From Streptomyces sp. DI166 (GTDB lineage: Bacteria > Actinomycetota > Actinomycetes > Streptomycetales > Streptomycetaceae): a stretch of 64,000 bases of DNA. The stretch lies in the NCBI RefSeq assembly GCF_900091315.1, contig NZ_FLSP01000002.1, positions 124,001 through 188,000 on the forward strand, written 5' to 3'. The first letter of the stretch is position 1; each line of letters opens with the position of its first letter. The notes beneath the pieces were generated by a model. That model saw nothing but the letters and a program-made list of their open reading frames with translations, searched no databases and had not been told where the DNA came from. A program made the translations under genes and the position numbers. Of this stretch, positions 28,501 through 36,862 are shown piece by piece.

Positions 28501-29964
28501 GGGCCGCCGGAGGCCGCGCCCGGCACCCCGCTGGAGAAGGCGCTGCACGAGCTCTGGTGCGACGAGCTGGGGGTGCGGCGGGTGCCGGTGGACCGGCCGT
28601 TCTTCGAACTGGGCGGGCACTCGCTCGGTGCCATCCGGCTGCTGCACCGGATGGCGGAGGAGCTGGACGTCGAGGTGACGATGGCCGACTTCTTCCGGAC
28701 GCCGACGATCCGGGGCATCGCCGGGCGGGCCGCCGACGGGCGGGTGACCGCGACCGTGCCGCTGACCTCGTCCCTGCGCCGGCTGTGGCGTCGGCACCAC
28801 GAGCGCACCGACCCGTCCGTCTACAACATCGCCCATCGCATCGACCTGGACGGCGAGTTGGACGTCGGGCGGCTGCGCGGCGCGCTGGCCGCGCTGGTGC
28901 GACGGCACGACGCCCTGCGCGCCCGGTGCACCGAGCAGGTGATGGAGGTACTGGCCGAGGTGCCGGTCGACGTGCCGGTGGACGAGGGTGTCGTCGACGT
29001 CGGCCGGTGGTGCGAGCAGCACGCGCGGGTACCGTTCGCGCTCGACCGGGCCCCGTTGTTCCGCTTCCGCCTGGCGCGGACGGGGGAGGAGAGGTGGATT
29101 CTGCTGACGGTCTTCCATCACGCGGTGTGCGACGGCTGGTCGCTGGGGATCGTCCGGCAGGAACTCGCGGAGCTGTACGCGGGTGTCGAACCGGCCGCCG
29201 TGACCACCCAGTTCACGGACCTGGCCCGCGCCGAGCAGGCCCTCTCACCCACCCGCAGGGCCGAGCTTGAGCGCTACTGGCGGACCGAACTCGACAGCGT
29301 CCCACTGCGGTTGCCGCTGCCCTACGACCATCCACGGCCGCCCGCCCTCTCCGGCCGGGGCGCGCTGCACTCCTGGACCGTCGGCGGACCGGTACCGGAG
29401 CGGATCGCGGCGACGGCCGCCCGGCTGGGAGTGACGCCCTACGCCGTGCTGGCCTCGGCGTTCGCACGGTGGGCGGGACGGCTGTGCGGGGACCTGGACG
29501 ACGTGGTGCTGGCGGCGTCCAGCGCCAACCGGACCCGGCGGGAGCGGGCCGGGACGGTCGGGGTGCTCGGGGACGCCGTACTCGTGCGGGCGCGGCTGTC
29601 CCGGGCCGGGGACTTCGGGGCGCTGGTCACCCAGGTCGCCGAGTCCCTGTTCACGGCCCTGGACCAGCAGGAACTGCCACTGACCGAGGTGGTGGAACTG
29701 GTAGAGCCGGGGACGGGACTGTTCCCGACGGTGCTGTTCACCGTGGTCACGACCCCGCCGCCGACGCTGGAACTGGCCGGCCTGCGGAGCCGGGTGACGC
29801 CGCTGGCGGTGCCGGGGGTGGCGCGCAACGAGCTGTACGTCGTGCTGGTGCCCGGGGAGGAGGGCATCGAGATCACGTTCGAGTACTCGACCGACCTGTT
29901 CACGGCCAAGACCGTCGAGCGGTGGGCGCGCGACTTCACGGCCGTGCTGGAGGAGCTGCCGTAG
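19531..29964 (+). CDS. Hybrid PKS-NRPS with luciferase-like monooxygenase domain
   Basis: 3477 residues from the ATG at 19531 (GGGAGAGG upstream). Domains in order: acyl/AMP ligase (1-555; SSGSTGAPK near 175); ACP1 (S658 in LGLTS); ketosynthase (about 717-1135; C878, H1014, H1054); acyltransferase (GHSVGE S1307, AFH H1408, malonyl type); ACP2 (S1603); MupA/Atu3671-type FMN luciferase-like monooxygenase (about 1712-2063); condensation (HHIVFDS, H2204, D2208); adenylation (about 2531-2980; core FDVSVQE, D2697; K2976); PCP (S3031); terminal condensation (HHAVCDG, H3197, D3201). No ketoreductase, thioesterase or reductase domain. The predicted assembly line activates a carboxylic acid, extends it once with malonate, oxidises it and adds one amino acid. 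One TTA codon (L1326) suggests bldA control. Confidence 0.95.
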   Translation: MERVRGTAVCRGPEPEYDDRDPRDAVAALLRAAREDTGAGVVCVGEDGASIRIGYPELLLRASRVLGGLRERGVGRGERVVLCGLPLAEFFPAFWGCVLGGIHPVAIADPPAPGSPARERLAHARALLRDPLVLTDPAAGVEGPRVTDVPTCLAAAPAHDRTEPVGSDVALLMLSSGSTGAPKAARLTHAGLADFAASSRRILAVRPEDTLVNWLPLDHSGAFLLYHLLAVFTGSTNVHAPTEHVLADPPRWLDLVHEHRAAHSWAPTFAYRLVADALKEQGERRAWDLSCLKSLVCGGEQITLAVMRDFLAATGDFGVREGHIVPAWGMAETVTGVTYGRLDRPGTVHRLRKSSLGGDLVRADDTTPEDETVTFVAAGAPAHGVTLRIVDDHGDLAPDGRIGRLQVASAARLTPGYVDNPEADAAAYPAGRDWLDTGDLAFLDAGQVVVTGRRKDLIILNGHNVYAHEVEEAAADVPGVRQGEVAACGIPRPERGTEELAVFFVSRGSEEDLRIGRELRAALYGRLRLTAAHVVPVPAEDFPRTPAGKVRRAELRDRFLAGRADADGVVRVVGEEVAVLAGRPGADAVVRVVGEDLPVLAGRADADGVARVVGEELPVLARRPDTASVARAVGEELAALLGRPADAHTPFYELGLTSVLVVRLRVRLEERLGIRVPQTAFFEHPTAAALAARLAAAPGTHGTTRAEAPAASGAGDRRIAVVGMALRFPGADTVDGFWANLRDGVDSVRVFGEIGPERVPVAGVLDGVEDFDAEFFGLSPKEARLTHPAHRLFLECCHRALEDGGYAAPHPGTRIGVFAGSGMQLYGHQTGTGTTAPADPDPATGMQSAIGRQPDFLATRVAHRLGLTGPAIGVQTACSTSLVAVHLAVQALLNDETELALAGAAAVHLPQESGYRTHPGSVLSPTGRCRAFDADADGTVGGNGVAAVLLKRLDRALADGDTVHAVILGSAVNNDGADKVGFTAPGVTGQVEVVRQALRRADVPAGTISYVEAHGTGTRLGDPVEFEALGRALGEGTTRTGFCAVGSVKPNIGHLDSCAGMAGLIKTVLMLRHRTLVPTLHLRRPNPELRLDDSPLTLATELRPWSAPDGTPRRAGVSALGVGGTNAHIVLEEAPVRVPAPDRELPVLVPVSATDEKSLGAYTDSLAEHLSRQPDLPATDIATTFALGRPHRAFRTTAVGRTARELAQSLTERAPQRGELGPVAFAFAGQGSARRGMASGLYAAHPAARRILEQCPDDVLTLLLEETGDDGPWPTDTAQTALFAHQVALAEVWRAAGVRPALLLGHSVGEYAALCVAGAIGFEDGLRLTALRGELMQRLAPAGGMLAVRAGRAEAERVARAAGAELAAVNGPRSQVISGVPEALEEAARLLDAEGLRWRALSVDRAFHSAAMEEALGEFRSYAEHATYRPSRTPLVTAADGELRPEGWSVDAAYLLRQARRPVRFDLAMAAAVDAGHLDFVEIGAGDTLTGLGLHCAPGSRWLSGQGAGTGAVAQAGGVLAGLGAAYERGAELDWRALGAGEGGRVPLPGHPLRASRIAGPAVVAEPTGGVLDGIRELAAEALGAETGDIGPDRSFFELGADSLALMGMTARLERRYGVRVPVRELFDSADTPRKLAERLGGGVQAAQETAPPEAAPPSDPRDLFGRQLELARHTADQVTALINRQLDLLSAPRTPEPVEQPAPQPPFTPTTGVDFSLYFFGDYPEDTAHDKYGLIMDAAEFADRQGFHGLWFPERHFNSFGALFPNPSVLAAALAARTSRIRLNAGSVVLPLHHPVRVAEEWSVVDNISGGRAGLCVASGWHAADFALAPENFGRHREVMYERLETVRQLWSGRPVPVTAGDGTPIDVRLHPRPIQDELPLYAAVVGNADSYRRAAAEGLGVVTNLMTQTVEQLAENIALYRRTRAEHGLDPAAGRVVVLVHTYLDEDAERARAMAYRPFVSYLRSSLALFDQVTNSLGLDIDLADTPEEDVEFLLGRAYARYCDSRALIGDERGAAEVVERLVAAGADEIACFVDFGVPRERVLAALPVLDRLRRREFPLARPAVTAPPRRTPLSPAQRRIWFLERLHPGTPMYVEPKAIRLEGSVDVPALRRALRRVADRHPALRTVFGETDGVPYQEVRPRVVLDCPVDDHSGASEQEALRAALAAHARGGMDLREGPLVTARLLKLSDDRHLLFLLAHHIVFDSSSTAVLARDLAAHYRGEEPPPLPPPPAPDRPDPAERAASLDFWRRALADAPDLTLPTDRPRPPVRTGAGASLTHSLDAGLVHRLRAFAAGHRATLFMALTGAIGAVLGRFGGQSEVVLGTAVTARPPGAEDQVGLYLDTVPLRVDLGGEPDFPTLLRRVRDGSTTAYEHRSIPFDELVGALNPHRDPGRNPLFQVMVEYENEGAVDFDPPRLTATLLDVPSERAPFDLSVYLTHHAAGLRFMVEYDTALFDEPTVRRLVDHVEQVLRRALDTPAGRLADLTAPDPAVLARLGRLDEPAPPTGDTLHGLVEGREPSAVALVMGERRVTYGELDASANRLAHLLRERGAGRGKRVAVLLPRGPELIAALLGVLRSGAAYLPLDPATPTPRLAALLTDADPVLLLTTRELAAGPPGVATHYVEDTDPALPTDPPAVDVRPEDPAYCIYTSGSTGRPKAVVVPHRGPANLVRAHLAAHPPLRTLQWTSPSFDVSVQEIFTTLASGAELVLIDDVSRYDPAAVAGLARRHEVQRIFMPSTPLRYLMETGPSLPALRELFSAGEALHLTDAFRRFLAGHPECALHNQYGPTETSVIVTSHRVDPGGEAMPPIGTPVPGARIELRDAAGRAVPVGAVGEIHVGGVPVALGYLHRPEETEKAFVDGGTLYRTGDLARWRSDGTLQYCGRADDQVKIRGYRVEPAEVRALVAALPGVRDAAVVPRRDRHGESELVAYVVADDPGALRAAVAAQVPEHLVPGRWVDLERLPVNAAGKLDRARLPDPAPVETGPPEAAPGTPLEKALHELWCDELGVRRVPVDRPFFELGGHSLGAIRLLHRMAEELDVEVTMADFFRTPTIRGIAGRAADGRVTATVPLTSSLRRLWRRHHERTDPSVYNIAHRIDLDGELDVGRLRGALAALVRRHDALRARCTEQVMEVLAEVPVDVPVDEGVVDVGRWCEQHARVPFALDRAPLFRFRLARTGEERWILLTVFHHAVCDGWSLGIVRQELAELYAGVEPAAVTTQFTDLARAEQALSPTRRAELERYWRTELDSVPLRLPLPYDHPRPPALSGRGALHSWTVGGPVPERIAATAARLGVTPYAVLASAFARWAGRLCGDLDDVVLAASSANRTRRERAGTVGVLGDAVLVRARLSRAGDFGALVTQVAESLFTALDQQELPLTEVVELVEPGTGLFPTVLFTVVTTPPPTLELAGLRSRVTPLAVPGVARNELYVVLVPGEEGIEITFEYSTDLFTAKTVERWARDFTAVLEELP
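21208..21447 (+). repeat. Four 60-nt in-frame tandem repeats before ACP1
   Basis: Units 21208-21267, 21268-21327, 21328-21387 and 21388-21447 each encode 20 residues of the pattern L-A-G-R-x-D-A-x-x-V-x-R-V-V-G-E-E-x-x-V (protein residues 560-639). The last unit looks like the native first helix of the ACP ([14 protein letters not shown]); the earlier three are near copies of it. Confidence 0.92.
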
Positions 29965-29971
29965 CGGCCGG

Positions 29972-31009
29972 TCAGGTGGCCAGCGGGTCCAGGGTGAGCG
30001 GCTCGATCCGGCCCTCCAGCATCGTGCCGAGGCCCTGGACCGCGCACACGTCCGGGCGTTCGGCGATGTGCACCGGCATGCCGGTGGCCTGCCGCAGCAT
30101 CTGGTCGAACCCGGGCAGCAGCGCGCTGCCGCCGACCATCATGATCCCGCGGTCCGCGAGGTCGGCGACCAGGTCCGGCGGGCAGTCCCGCAGCACCTTG
30201 CCGATACCGTCGAGCACGGCGGTCAGCGGGGTCTGGATGGCGTTGCGGACGGCGGCGGTGTCCACCTGCACGGACCGCGCCAGACCGGTCGCCACGTCCC
30301 GGCCGTGGATCTCCGTCGACGCCGGGCCGTGCGGGGTGAGCCCGTTGCCGGACAGGGCGAGCTGAAGGGGCCGTACCGACTGGCTGGGCAGCACCAGCTC
30401 GTGCTGGTGGCGCAGGTGCTGGACGATCGCGTGGTCCACGGCCTCGCCGCCCACCCCGATCCGCTCGGCCGTCACGATCGAGCCCAGCGACAGCACGGCC
30501 ACCTGGGTCGCCGCCGCCCCGCACACCATGATCATGGTGGCTTCCGGCCGCTCCACCGGCAGCCCGCAGCCCACGGCCGCCGCGATCAGCGTGTCCACCA
30601 ACTCCACCCGGCGCGCCCCGAGCCCGACCAGGGTCTCGATCGCCGCCCGCTGCGCCAGCGGATCGGCGTCGTGCGGGGTGCAGGCTGCCGCGCGCAGCCG
30701 GGGCTTGCGGCGCAGGGCGCGGCGCACCTTGTCGCCGAGCAGGTGCCGCAGCATGCGCTGTGCCATCTCGATGTCCACGACGGTGCCGCCGGAGACGGGG
30801 CGGACGACGCGGATGTAGTGGGGCGTACGGCCGGTCATCTTCTCCGCGAACTCGCCGACCGCGATCAGCGCGCCGGTACGGGTGTTCACGGCGGCGGCCG
30901 AGGGCTGGTCGACGACGAGCCCGGCGCCCTTCACGTACACCCGCGTCCTCGCCGCGCCGAGATCGACGGCGAAGTGGCAGCGGCGCAGCTGCTCCAGACT
31001 GGCGGTCAT
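29972..31009 (-). CDS. mbl: MreB/Mbl-like bacterial actin
   Basis: 345 residues. The actin/Hsp70 ATPase pattern is clear: phosphate-1 DLGAARTRVYVKG near residue 16, VVRPVSGGTVVDIEMAQRML (the MreB connecting region), phosphate-2 VCGAAATQVAVLSLG around 170, and the C-terminal IMMVGGSALLPGFD (adenosine motif). MreB proteins normally have DLGTANT; here the Thr-Ala-Asn region reads GAARTR, a divergence typical of the second actin homologues of Streptomyces. Mbl acts with MreB in aerial hypha and spore wall integrity. The symbol rests on the nearby matB/accDA synteny as recalled, so treat it as probable. It is convergent with the megasynthase, 7 bp apart. Confidence 0.8.
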   Translation of the reverse strand: MTASLEQLRRCHFAVDLGAARTRVYVKGAGLVVDQPSAAAVNTRTGALIAVGEFAEKMTGRTPHYIRVVRPVSGGTVVDIEMAQRMLRHLLGDKVRRALRRKPRLRAAACTPHDADPLAQRAAIETLVGLGARRVELVDTLIAAAVGCGLPVERPEATMIMVCGAAATQVAVLSLGSIVTAERIGVGGEAVDHAIVQHLRHQHELVLPSQSVRPLQLALSGNGLTPHGPASTEIHGRDVATGLARSVQVDTAAVRNAIQTPLTAVLDGIGKVLRDCPPDLVADLADRGIMMVGGSALLPGFDQMLRQATGMPVHIAERPDVCAVQGLGTMLEGRIEPLTLDPLAT

Positions 31010-31153
31010 GGCGGGCCTCCCGAGAGCACGGACCTGGTCCGCCGAGCGGCGGGCCTCTCTCGCATCGTGCGCGGGTGGGGAGGGGGGCGCGTGTTGGGGT
31101 GGGCCGGGCGGGGAGCGGCTGAATGGGGGGTCTTGGGTGTGGGGGACGGGGTG

Positions 31154-34100
31154 TCAGCGGGAGAGGGCGGCGTCGATGAGGGGGGAGAGGCTGGAGACGA
31201 GGCGTACGTCGTCGTCCGCTGCCCGAAGGTGACGCGAACCGGCGGGGGCGTAGCCGATGAACGGCAGGCCGATGGCACGGGCCGCGGCCTGCTCGGCGGT
31301 GGTGGAGGCGACCAGAACGCACTCGGCGGCAGGCACGCGCAGGCGGTCGAGCGCCTCCTGAAGGATGTACGGGTGGGGCATCATCCTGGTGAGGTCGGCA
31401 GGACGGCCGAACACGCGTGTGTGCACATGGCGGTAGAGGCCGTTGCGCCGCAGGTACGAGGCCATTGCGCTCACCGAGCGGTCGGTCACCACTGTGGGCA
31501 GGGCCCGGTGGGCCGCCAGCACCCGCAGCAGCGTGCGGGAGTGAGGGGTCGGCCGGGCGCGGTCCGCCGCCCGGATCTCGTGCCGGTCCATTGCCTCCCG
31601 CGCCTCGTTGGCCAGCTTGTGCCCGGCGAACGCCCGCAACAGGCCGAGCGTGTCAGGGCGGTCCGTGCGCGGGCTCGAAGGCAGGGGCTGCCCCGACAGC
31701 GCGTCCGCGGGATCGCGCACCTCCACCAGCGTCCGTACGACGTCCTGGAGGACCTCCCGTTCCTCATGCCTCGAAAACAGCTGGGTCAGCACCTCGTCGA
31801 ATCCGATCATCACGACCCGTGCGTGCCGAACCAGCTCCTGGGGTGTGCGGCGCAGAGGGCCGGAGCGAATCATGGTGGGGCTCCGGAACGCCGGGGGCAG
31901 CGTCCACAGCACCTCGTATCCCGGCACACTCCAGTCCGCCAATGCCGTCTGGAGGTCGTCGTGGTCAGCCGTGGCGAGCATGTCACTGATCATCCCGGGC
32001 ACGTCGAGGCCGGGGCTCTCGGCGGCCCGGAGCGGGTCCTCCACCCGCCACGACGCGAACACCCTCGGTAGATCGGGGGTGGAGAACCGCCGCTCCCGCA
32101 GGTCGACCTCGAAATAGCGCCATCCGGCGCGGACGGCCGCGGGGGCCTGGCGGACGGACGGTGAGTTCGGGAAGGCGAGCCCACCGTCGCCGAGGGCCAG
32201 GACGATGGCTCGGTGGTCGTCGACCGGCTGGGGGACCTTCCCGTTGTACGGCATGGGGAACGGTCCGTGCACCGCCGGTCCTACCGCCGGTCTCCGCACA
32301 TCGGGGACCCATGCGAACCAGCGGTACCACCCGCCGTGCGGGCTGAGCCGGCTGAAGTCGCGCGGGTCCGCGGCCCCGCCGCCGACGATTTCCGCGTAGT
32401 GCCAGAAGTCCGACAGCACAACGATCGCCTGAGCCGGATGCGCATGCAGGGCGGCTCTGATCAGGTCCGAGTCCGGCCGGTCGTGGGCGATCTCGACGCT
32501 GTCCCTCATGTGGGCCTGCCAGAACGTCACACAGAGCTGTAGGCCCTCAATAACGGCCAGATCGTCGGCGAGCTTTTCCAACGTCACCCTCAGCAGGCCG
32601 GCTCCTACGACATACGGTTCCAAGCGCACCGTTACGCCCTGGTCGGACTCGACCAATCGGTATTGGTCCGGGACCAGACCACTGCTCGCCACCAGGCGGC
32701 CGACCAGGCGGCGCAAGGCCGCCAGTGCCTCACCGTCACGCACATACCCCGCGAACTCGAACCGCGCACAGTCACGCTGCTCGGTCTCGATCTCCTCCTC
32801 GTTCGTGTGCCCCTCGAAGAGCAGCCGGTCCGGCTCGTCCTCGCCGAGCAGCGGGGGTTCCTGTGGCTCCCGGTCCGGACCCCGCTCCCCGAGCGCCTCG
32901 CGCAGTTCGTGGCCCATGGCCAGCAGCTCGGGGTTGTCACCCCCCGAGACCTCGTACTCCTCGAACACCTCCAGGGCCTTGTCCGTGCGGCCCTGGCGCT
33001 GGAGGGCGAGCAGATACAGGCGGCGCAGGTCCTCGCGGTGGGGGTGGGTGCGGAGGAGGGCGTCGAGGTCGGCGGCGGCGCGCTCGAACTCGCCCAGCTC
33101 CAGGTCGAGTTCGGCGCGGGTCGCGGCGAGCGTGAGGCGCAGTTGCTGGAAGCGGGGGCGGGCGGCCGCGGCGGCGGGGCCGGGGACGCCGTCCAGTACC
33201 TCGCCGCGCCAGAGGGACAGCGCCTCGTCCACCGTGGTGCGCGCGGAGGCGAGTTCGCCCTCCGCCCGCTGCCGCTCCGCCTGCTCCACGAGCTTCTGGC
33301 AGGTGATGACGTCCACGAAGTCGGCGCTGGTGTGGAGGGCGTAGCCGTTGGAGGTTGTGGCCAGGACGCCGGGGCCGAGGGCGTTGCGCAGGCGGGAGGC
33401 GTAGGAGCGGAGCAGCAGCTCGGGGTCGCCCTCGGGGGCCTGGGGTCCCCAGATGCCCTCGGTGAGCTGGGTGTGGGTGAGCGTGCGGCCGTGGTGCAGG
33501 AGCAGCATGGCGAGCATCGCCTGTTCCTGCGGGGAGCCGGTGGCAACAGGTTGTCCCGAGCCGCGGCGAATGGAGACGGGGCCGAGCAGGCAGCAGTAGA
33601 GAGGATCGTGCGCTTTCCAGGCGTGGCGGACGAACATGTCGTGCTGGAGTGCGTTCAGGCCCTCCTGCTGCTCGTCGTGGTCGTTCGACATCAGCAGTCG
33701 CAGTGCTCGGACGAAGGAAGGGCGAAGGGTGGCCGGTAGCCCGTCCAACTGGTCGGGCGAGAGGCTGTGCCGGGAGATCAGGTAGCTGCTCGACACCAGC
33801 CGGAACACCAGATCACCCAGGGTGCGCAGGTCGATGGCGTACGGGGCCTGCCCCCGGTACCCCAGGTTGCAGAGGACCAGCCGTACCCTGCCGTCCGGCA
33901 GCAGCATGACCCGGTTGGTGTCGAGGCGTCCGTGCGCGACGCCTGCTTTGTGCATTCCGGCGACAGCGCGGGCGAGTTGGATCAGTGTGGACACCAGCAG
34001 GGGTGCGGGAAGCCGCAGAGTGCCGCTCCAGACCAGGGAGTTCAGCGCGACGCCGTCCACGTACTCCATGACGACGTACTGCTGACCGTCCTCGACCCCG

Positions 34101-35857
34101 TGGTCCCGCACGGCCACCACGTTCTCCGGCCGCCGCTTCTTCAGTGCCTCCGCGTCCCGGAGGAAGTCCCGCACCCGTTCCGGATCACTGTGCGTGGGGA
34201 AGACCGACACCACCACCGGCTCCCCGGTCTCGACGACCTCCCCCCGCCACAGGTACCCGCCCTCGCCGACCCCCTCGACCAACCGGTACCGCCCACCCAG
34301 CACCCGTCCGCGGTCCGGCCGCCTCACCAGGCGGTCCCGTGTCTCCTCCGCCACCGTCGCGATGGGATCACTGCGGGTCTCGGTCACAGTCCCGTTCGCC
34401 ATCGGCGTCGTCGCCCGGATCTCGCCCGCCGACACCCCGGCCCGGTCGTCGATCAGGGCGCCGAGCCGGGACAGGAGGTCGCTGGTGCCGCGCCGGGCGG
34501 TACGCGGGAGGCTGCGCAGCAGTAACTCCCGTACCCCGGGCCGGAAGTCGTAGCTTCCCGGCGGCCCCGGCACCTTGGTCAGCATGCCGCTGAGGATCAC
34601 CTCCGCGAGATGCTGCGGGCGCGGGCGCGGCTCCAGGGCCGCCTGTACCAGCCGCATCACCGGCAGATCCGCCCGTCCGAGCGCCAGATGCCCGGCGAGC
34701 CGTACGGCCTGGGTGCTGGCCGAGGCACGGAAGCGCAGCACCAACTCCTCCGCCGTCAGCGTGCCGAAGTCCGTGCGGTCCGTCGTGTCCACGGGGCTGC
34801 CCAGCCACCCCACCGAGCCCGGGAACCCCTGTCCGCCGGGTGCCGCGACCAGGGACGCCCAGTTCGCCAGCCACCGCGGGTCCGGTTCCAGGACCGGCAG
34901 CGGCACACCGCTGCGGGTCGTGGTCTCGTCGTACGCCACGAAGGACAGCGCGGAGTTGGGCGCCGCCGGGTGCGGGGCGCTCAGCAGGCCGGGGGCGGCG
35001 GGCAGGGCGGTGTCCCGCCAGAGGTGTTCCGGCAGGGGCTGTACGACGGCCAGCGGCATCCGGTGCGCCCAGCGGCGCAGGGTGCCGTACCACAGGGTGT
35101 CTGCCGGACCCGGGCGCCACTGCGGACCCATGCAGTCGCTGATCAGGAGGGTGACCGTGCGGCCGTCTGCGGGGGCGTGGGCGGCCGGGCGGGGGACGGC
35201 GCCGTCGGGGGCGGCCGGGTGCGCGGTGATCGTGCGGAAGATGCCCGACTGGGCGAGCGCGGTGTGCAGTTCGCGGATCAGGGGGCGCCAGACCGGCATC
35301 GTGGGGCCGGTGTCGTACAGCAGGTTCAGGCTCAGCCAACGCTCCTGGGCGGGGCGGAGCACGGGCAGCCACCACTCCGGCTCCGCGCCCAGGCGGGCGA
35401 TGCGGTCGGCGGTGGCCCTGCCGTCCAGTTCGAGGCGGTCGGGGGCGGCCGTGCGGCGTTTGAGGGGGCGCAGGGAGCGTTGCAGGGCGAGCGGGTGGTG
35501 GAGCATCGGCGGGGCCGGGGCGAGCAGGGCGGCATGGGGTTCGGGGGCCGTCGGCTTCGCGGGCGCGGCAGCGGGGAGGTGGAGTGGGGCGCGTGGGGGC
35601 GCCACTGGCTCCTCGGGCGGCGCGGACTCCCCGGGCACCGGGGGGTGTTCGGGCTGCCGCTCTTCCTCCACCTCCGGAGTCGGTCGTACCGGGTCCTCCA
35701 CCGTCGGCACGGAAGGAGCAGGCGCCGGATCCTCCATCTGCCGCGCCAGCCACAGCAGTTCCGCCAGTTCGAGCGCGGTCGGGCGTGCGCCGCCGCCCGC
35801 CTCGGCCAGTACGTCGGCCAGGCGGACCAGGGGCGTGGCGCGGCGCTCAGAAGGCAT
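31154..35857 (-). CDS. SAV_2336-type vWA-like/pseudokinase/SARP/HAD fusion protein
   Basis: 1567 residues. Order: short helix and Pro-rich linker (1-150); SAV_2336-type domain (about 155-330) with D182 in LLYDTGPTM, resembling a vWA metal site; kinase-like domain (about 518-745) where the beta3 lysine is replaced (VVSVF), HRD is HGR near 642 and DFG is NLG near 663, so a pseudokinase; OmpR-type winged helix plus BTAD (about 752-955) as in SARP regulators; an unassigned middle region; and a HAD-like domain (about 1343-1567) with the nucleophile site FDEVL but no second aspartate and no acidic motif IV. It probably senses and signals rather than catalyses. It overlaps the MoxR gene by 11 nt. 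Confidence 0.85.
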   Translation of the reverse strand: MPSERRATPLVRLADVLAEAGGGARPTALELAELLWLARQMEDPAPAPSVPTVEDPVRPTPEVEEERQPEHPPVPGESAPPEEPVAPPRAPLHLPAAAPAKPTAPEPHAALLAPAPPMLHHPLALQRSLRPLKRRTAAPDRLELDGRATADRIARLGAEPEWWLPVLRPAQERWLSLNLLYDTGPTMPVWRPLIRELHTALAQSGIFRTITAHPAAPDGAVPRPAAHAPADGRTVTLLISDCMGPQWRPGPADTLWYGTLRRWAHRMPLAVVQPLPEHLWRDTALPAAPGLLSAPHPAAPNSALSFVAYDETTTRSGVPLPVLEPDPRWLANWASLVAAPGGQGFPGSVGWLGSPVDTTDRTDFGTLTAEELVLRFRASASTQAVRLAGHLALGRADLPVMRLVQAALEPRPRPQHLAEVILSGMLTKVPGPPGSYDFRPGVRELLLRSLPRTARRGTSDLLSRLGALIDDRAGVSAGEIRATTPMANGTVTETRSDPIATVAEETRDRLVRRPDRGRVLGGRYRLVEGVGEGGYLWRGEVVETGEPVVVSVFPTHSDPERVRDFLRDAEALKKRRPENVVAVRDHGVEDGQQYVVMEYVDGVALNSLVWSGTLRLPAPLLVSTLIQLARAVAGMHKAGVAHGRLDTNRVMLLPDGRVRLVLCNLGYRGQAPYAIDLRTLGDLVFRLVSSSYLISRHSLSPDQLDGLPATLRPSFVRALRLLMSNDHDEQQEGLNALQHDMFVRHAWKAHDPLYCCLLGPVSIRRGSGQPVATGSPQEQAMLAMLLLHHGRTLTHTQLTEGIWGPQAPEGDPELLLRSYASRLRNALGPGVLATTSNGYALHTSADFVDVITCQKLVEQAERQRAEGELASARTTVDEALSLWRGEVLDGVPGPAAAAARPRFQQLRLTLAATRAELDLELGEFERAAADLDALLRTHPHREDLRRLYLLALQRQGRTDKALEVFEEYEVSGGDNPELLAMGHELREALGERGPDREPQEPPLLGEDEPDRLLFEGHTNEEEIETEQRDCARFEFAGYVRDGEALAALRRLVGRLVASSGLVPDQYRLVESDQGVTVRLEPYVVGAGLLRVTLEKLADDLAVIEGLQLCVTFWQAHMRDSVEIAHDRPDSDLIRAALHAHPAQAIVVLSDFWHYAEIVGGGAADPRDFSRLSPHGGWYRWFAWVPDVRRPAVGPAVHGPFPMPYNGKVPQPVDDHRAIVLALGDGGLAFPNSPSVRQAPAAVRAGWRYFEVDLRERRFSTPDLPRVFASWRVEDPLRAAESPGLDVPGMISDMLATADHDDLQTALADWSVPGYEVLWTLPPAFRSPTMIRSGPLRRTPQELVRHARVVMIGFDEVLTQLFSRHEEREVLQDVVRTLVEVRDPADALSGQPLPSSPRTDRPDTLGLLRAFAGHKLANEAREAMDRHEIRAADRARPTPHSRTLLRVLAAHRALPTVVTDRSVSAMASYLRRNGLYRHVHTRVFGRPADLTRMMPHPYILQEALDRLRVPAAECVLVASTTAEQAAARAIGLPFIGYAPAGSRHLRAADDDVRLVSSLSPLIDAALSR

Positions 35858-36845
35858 CGGTGTGCTGGGCCTCCGAGAGGTAGGGCATGAGCCGTTCGGC
35901 GAGTTCGTCGAGGGAGTCGGCGCCGAGGTCGCTGGAGCGGGCCAGGTAGATGGCGTTCAGGAGCTGGTCGGTGGCCAGGTCGCCGCCGCCGACGCGGGAC
36001 AGGAAGCGGCTGATCAGGGTCCGCGCGTAGGCGTCGGGCTCCTCGCCGAAGTGGGCGCGGACGATGTCGGCGAGCCGGTCGTCGTCGGGCTGGCGCAGCC
36101 GCAGGGTGACACAGCGGCGCAGGAAGGCGGGCGGGAACTCGCGCTCGCCGTTGCTGGTGAGCACCACGAACGGGAAGGCCCGGCAGCGCACCCGGCCCCG
36201 CTCCACGGGGACACGCCGGTCGCCGCCGTCCACCATCACCTGCGCGACGGTCGCGGCGCGGATCAGCTCGGGGATCTCGTACTGGCCCTCCTCCAGCACG
36301 TTCAGCAGGTCGTTGGGCAGGTCCAGGTCGCTCTTGTCGATCTCGTCGATGAGCAGGGCGCGGGGGCGGTCGTGGGGGAGCAGGGCGGTGCCGAGGGGGC
36401 CGAGGCGCAGGTGGTCCTCGATGCCGGTGCCGGTGGGGGCGGTGGCCTGCCGGGCCGCGTAGAGGCGGGAGAGCGGGTCGTACTGGTAGAGGCCGTCGTG
36501 GAGGGTGGAGCGGCTGGTGATGTTCCAGCGCAGGACCGGGCCGAGTTTCAGCTCGCGGGCGACGGCGTAGACGAGGGAGGACTTGCCGGTGCCGGGCGGG
36601 CCGGTGACCAGCAGGGGGCGGCGCAGGTAGAGGGCGGCGTTGACGAGCTGGACGGTCTCCTCGGTGGCCCGGTAGGTCGCGGCGCGGTGGGTGCGGTCCG
36701 GGGAGACGGCGGCGGTGTCGGCGGAGGTGTCCGGTGCCGGGAGCGCGGGGCCGCCGTCGAAGGCCCGCCAGGGCGGGGGCGGGGGCAGTTCGGCGATGCC
36801 GTCGTGCGGCTCGTTGGTGCCGGTGTAGACGGGCCACAGGGGCAT
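35847..36845 (-). CDS. MoxR-type AAA+ ATPase
   Basis: 332 residues from the ATG at 36845 with AGGAGAG 8 nt upstream. After a Pro-rich leader the AAA+ core shows Walker A GPPGTGKS (82-89), Walker B ALLIDEIDKSD, sensor-1 VVLTSNGEREFPPAF and the arginine-finger LRRC. NDLLNVLEEGQ is the usual MoxR helix. MoxR ATPases act as remodelling chaperones, usually with a vWA partner. Here the likely partner is the vWA-like N-terminus of the next protein. Overlaps and short spacing in the four-gene operon mean they work together. Confidence 0.92.
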   Translation of the reverse strand: MPLWPVYTGTNEPHDGIAELPPPPPWRAFDGGPALPAPDTSADTAAVSPDRTHRAATYRATEETVQLVNAALYLRRPLLVTGPPGTGKSSLVYAVARELKLGPVLRWNITSRSTLHDGLYQYDPLSRLYAARQATAPTGTGIEDHLRLGPLGTALLPHDRPRALLIDEIDKSDLDLPNDLLNVLEEGQYEIPELIRAATVAQVMVDGGDRRVPVERGRVRCRAFPFVVLTSNGEREFPPAFLRRCVTLRLRQPDDDRLADIVRAHFGEEPDAYARTLISRFLSRVGGGDLATDQLLNAIYLARSSDLGADSLDELAERLMPYLSEAQHTDAF

Positions 36846-36862
36846 GGCGGATTCTCTCCTGG

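Noticed and set aside
29100..29964. Thioesterase at the end of the megasynthase
   Set aside because: The final segment has HHxxxDG and C-domain layout, with no GxSxG nucleophile; it is a terminal condensation domain.
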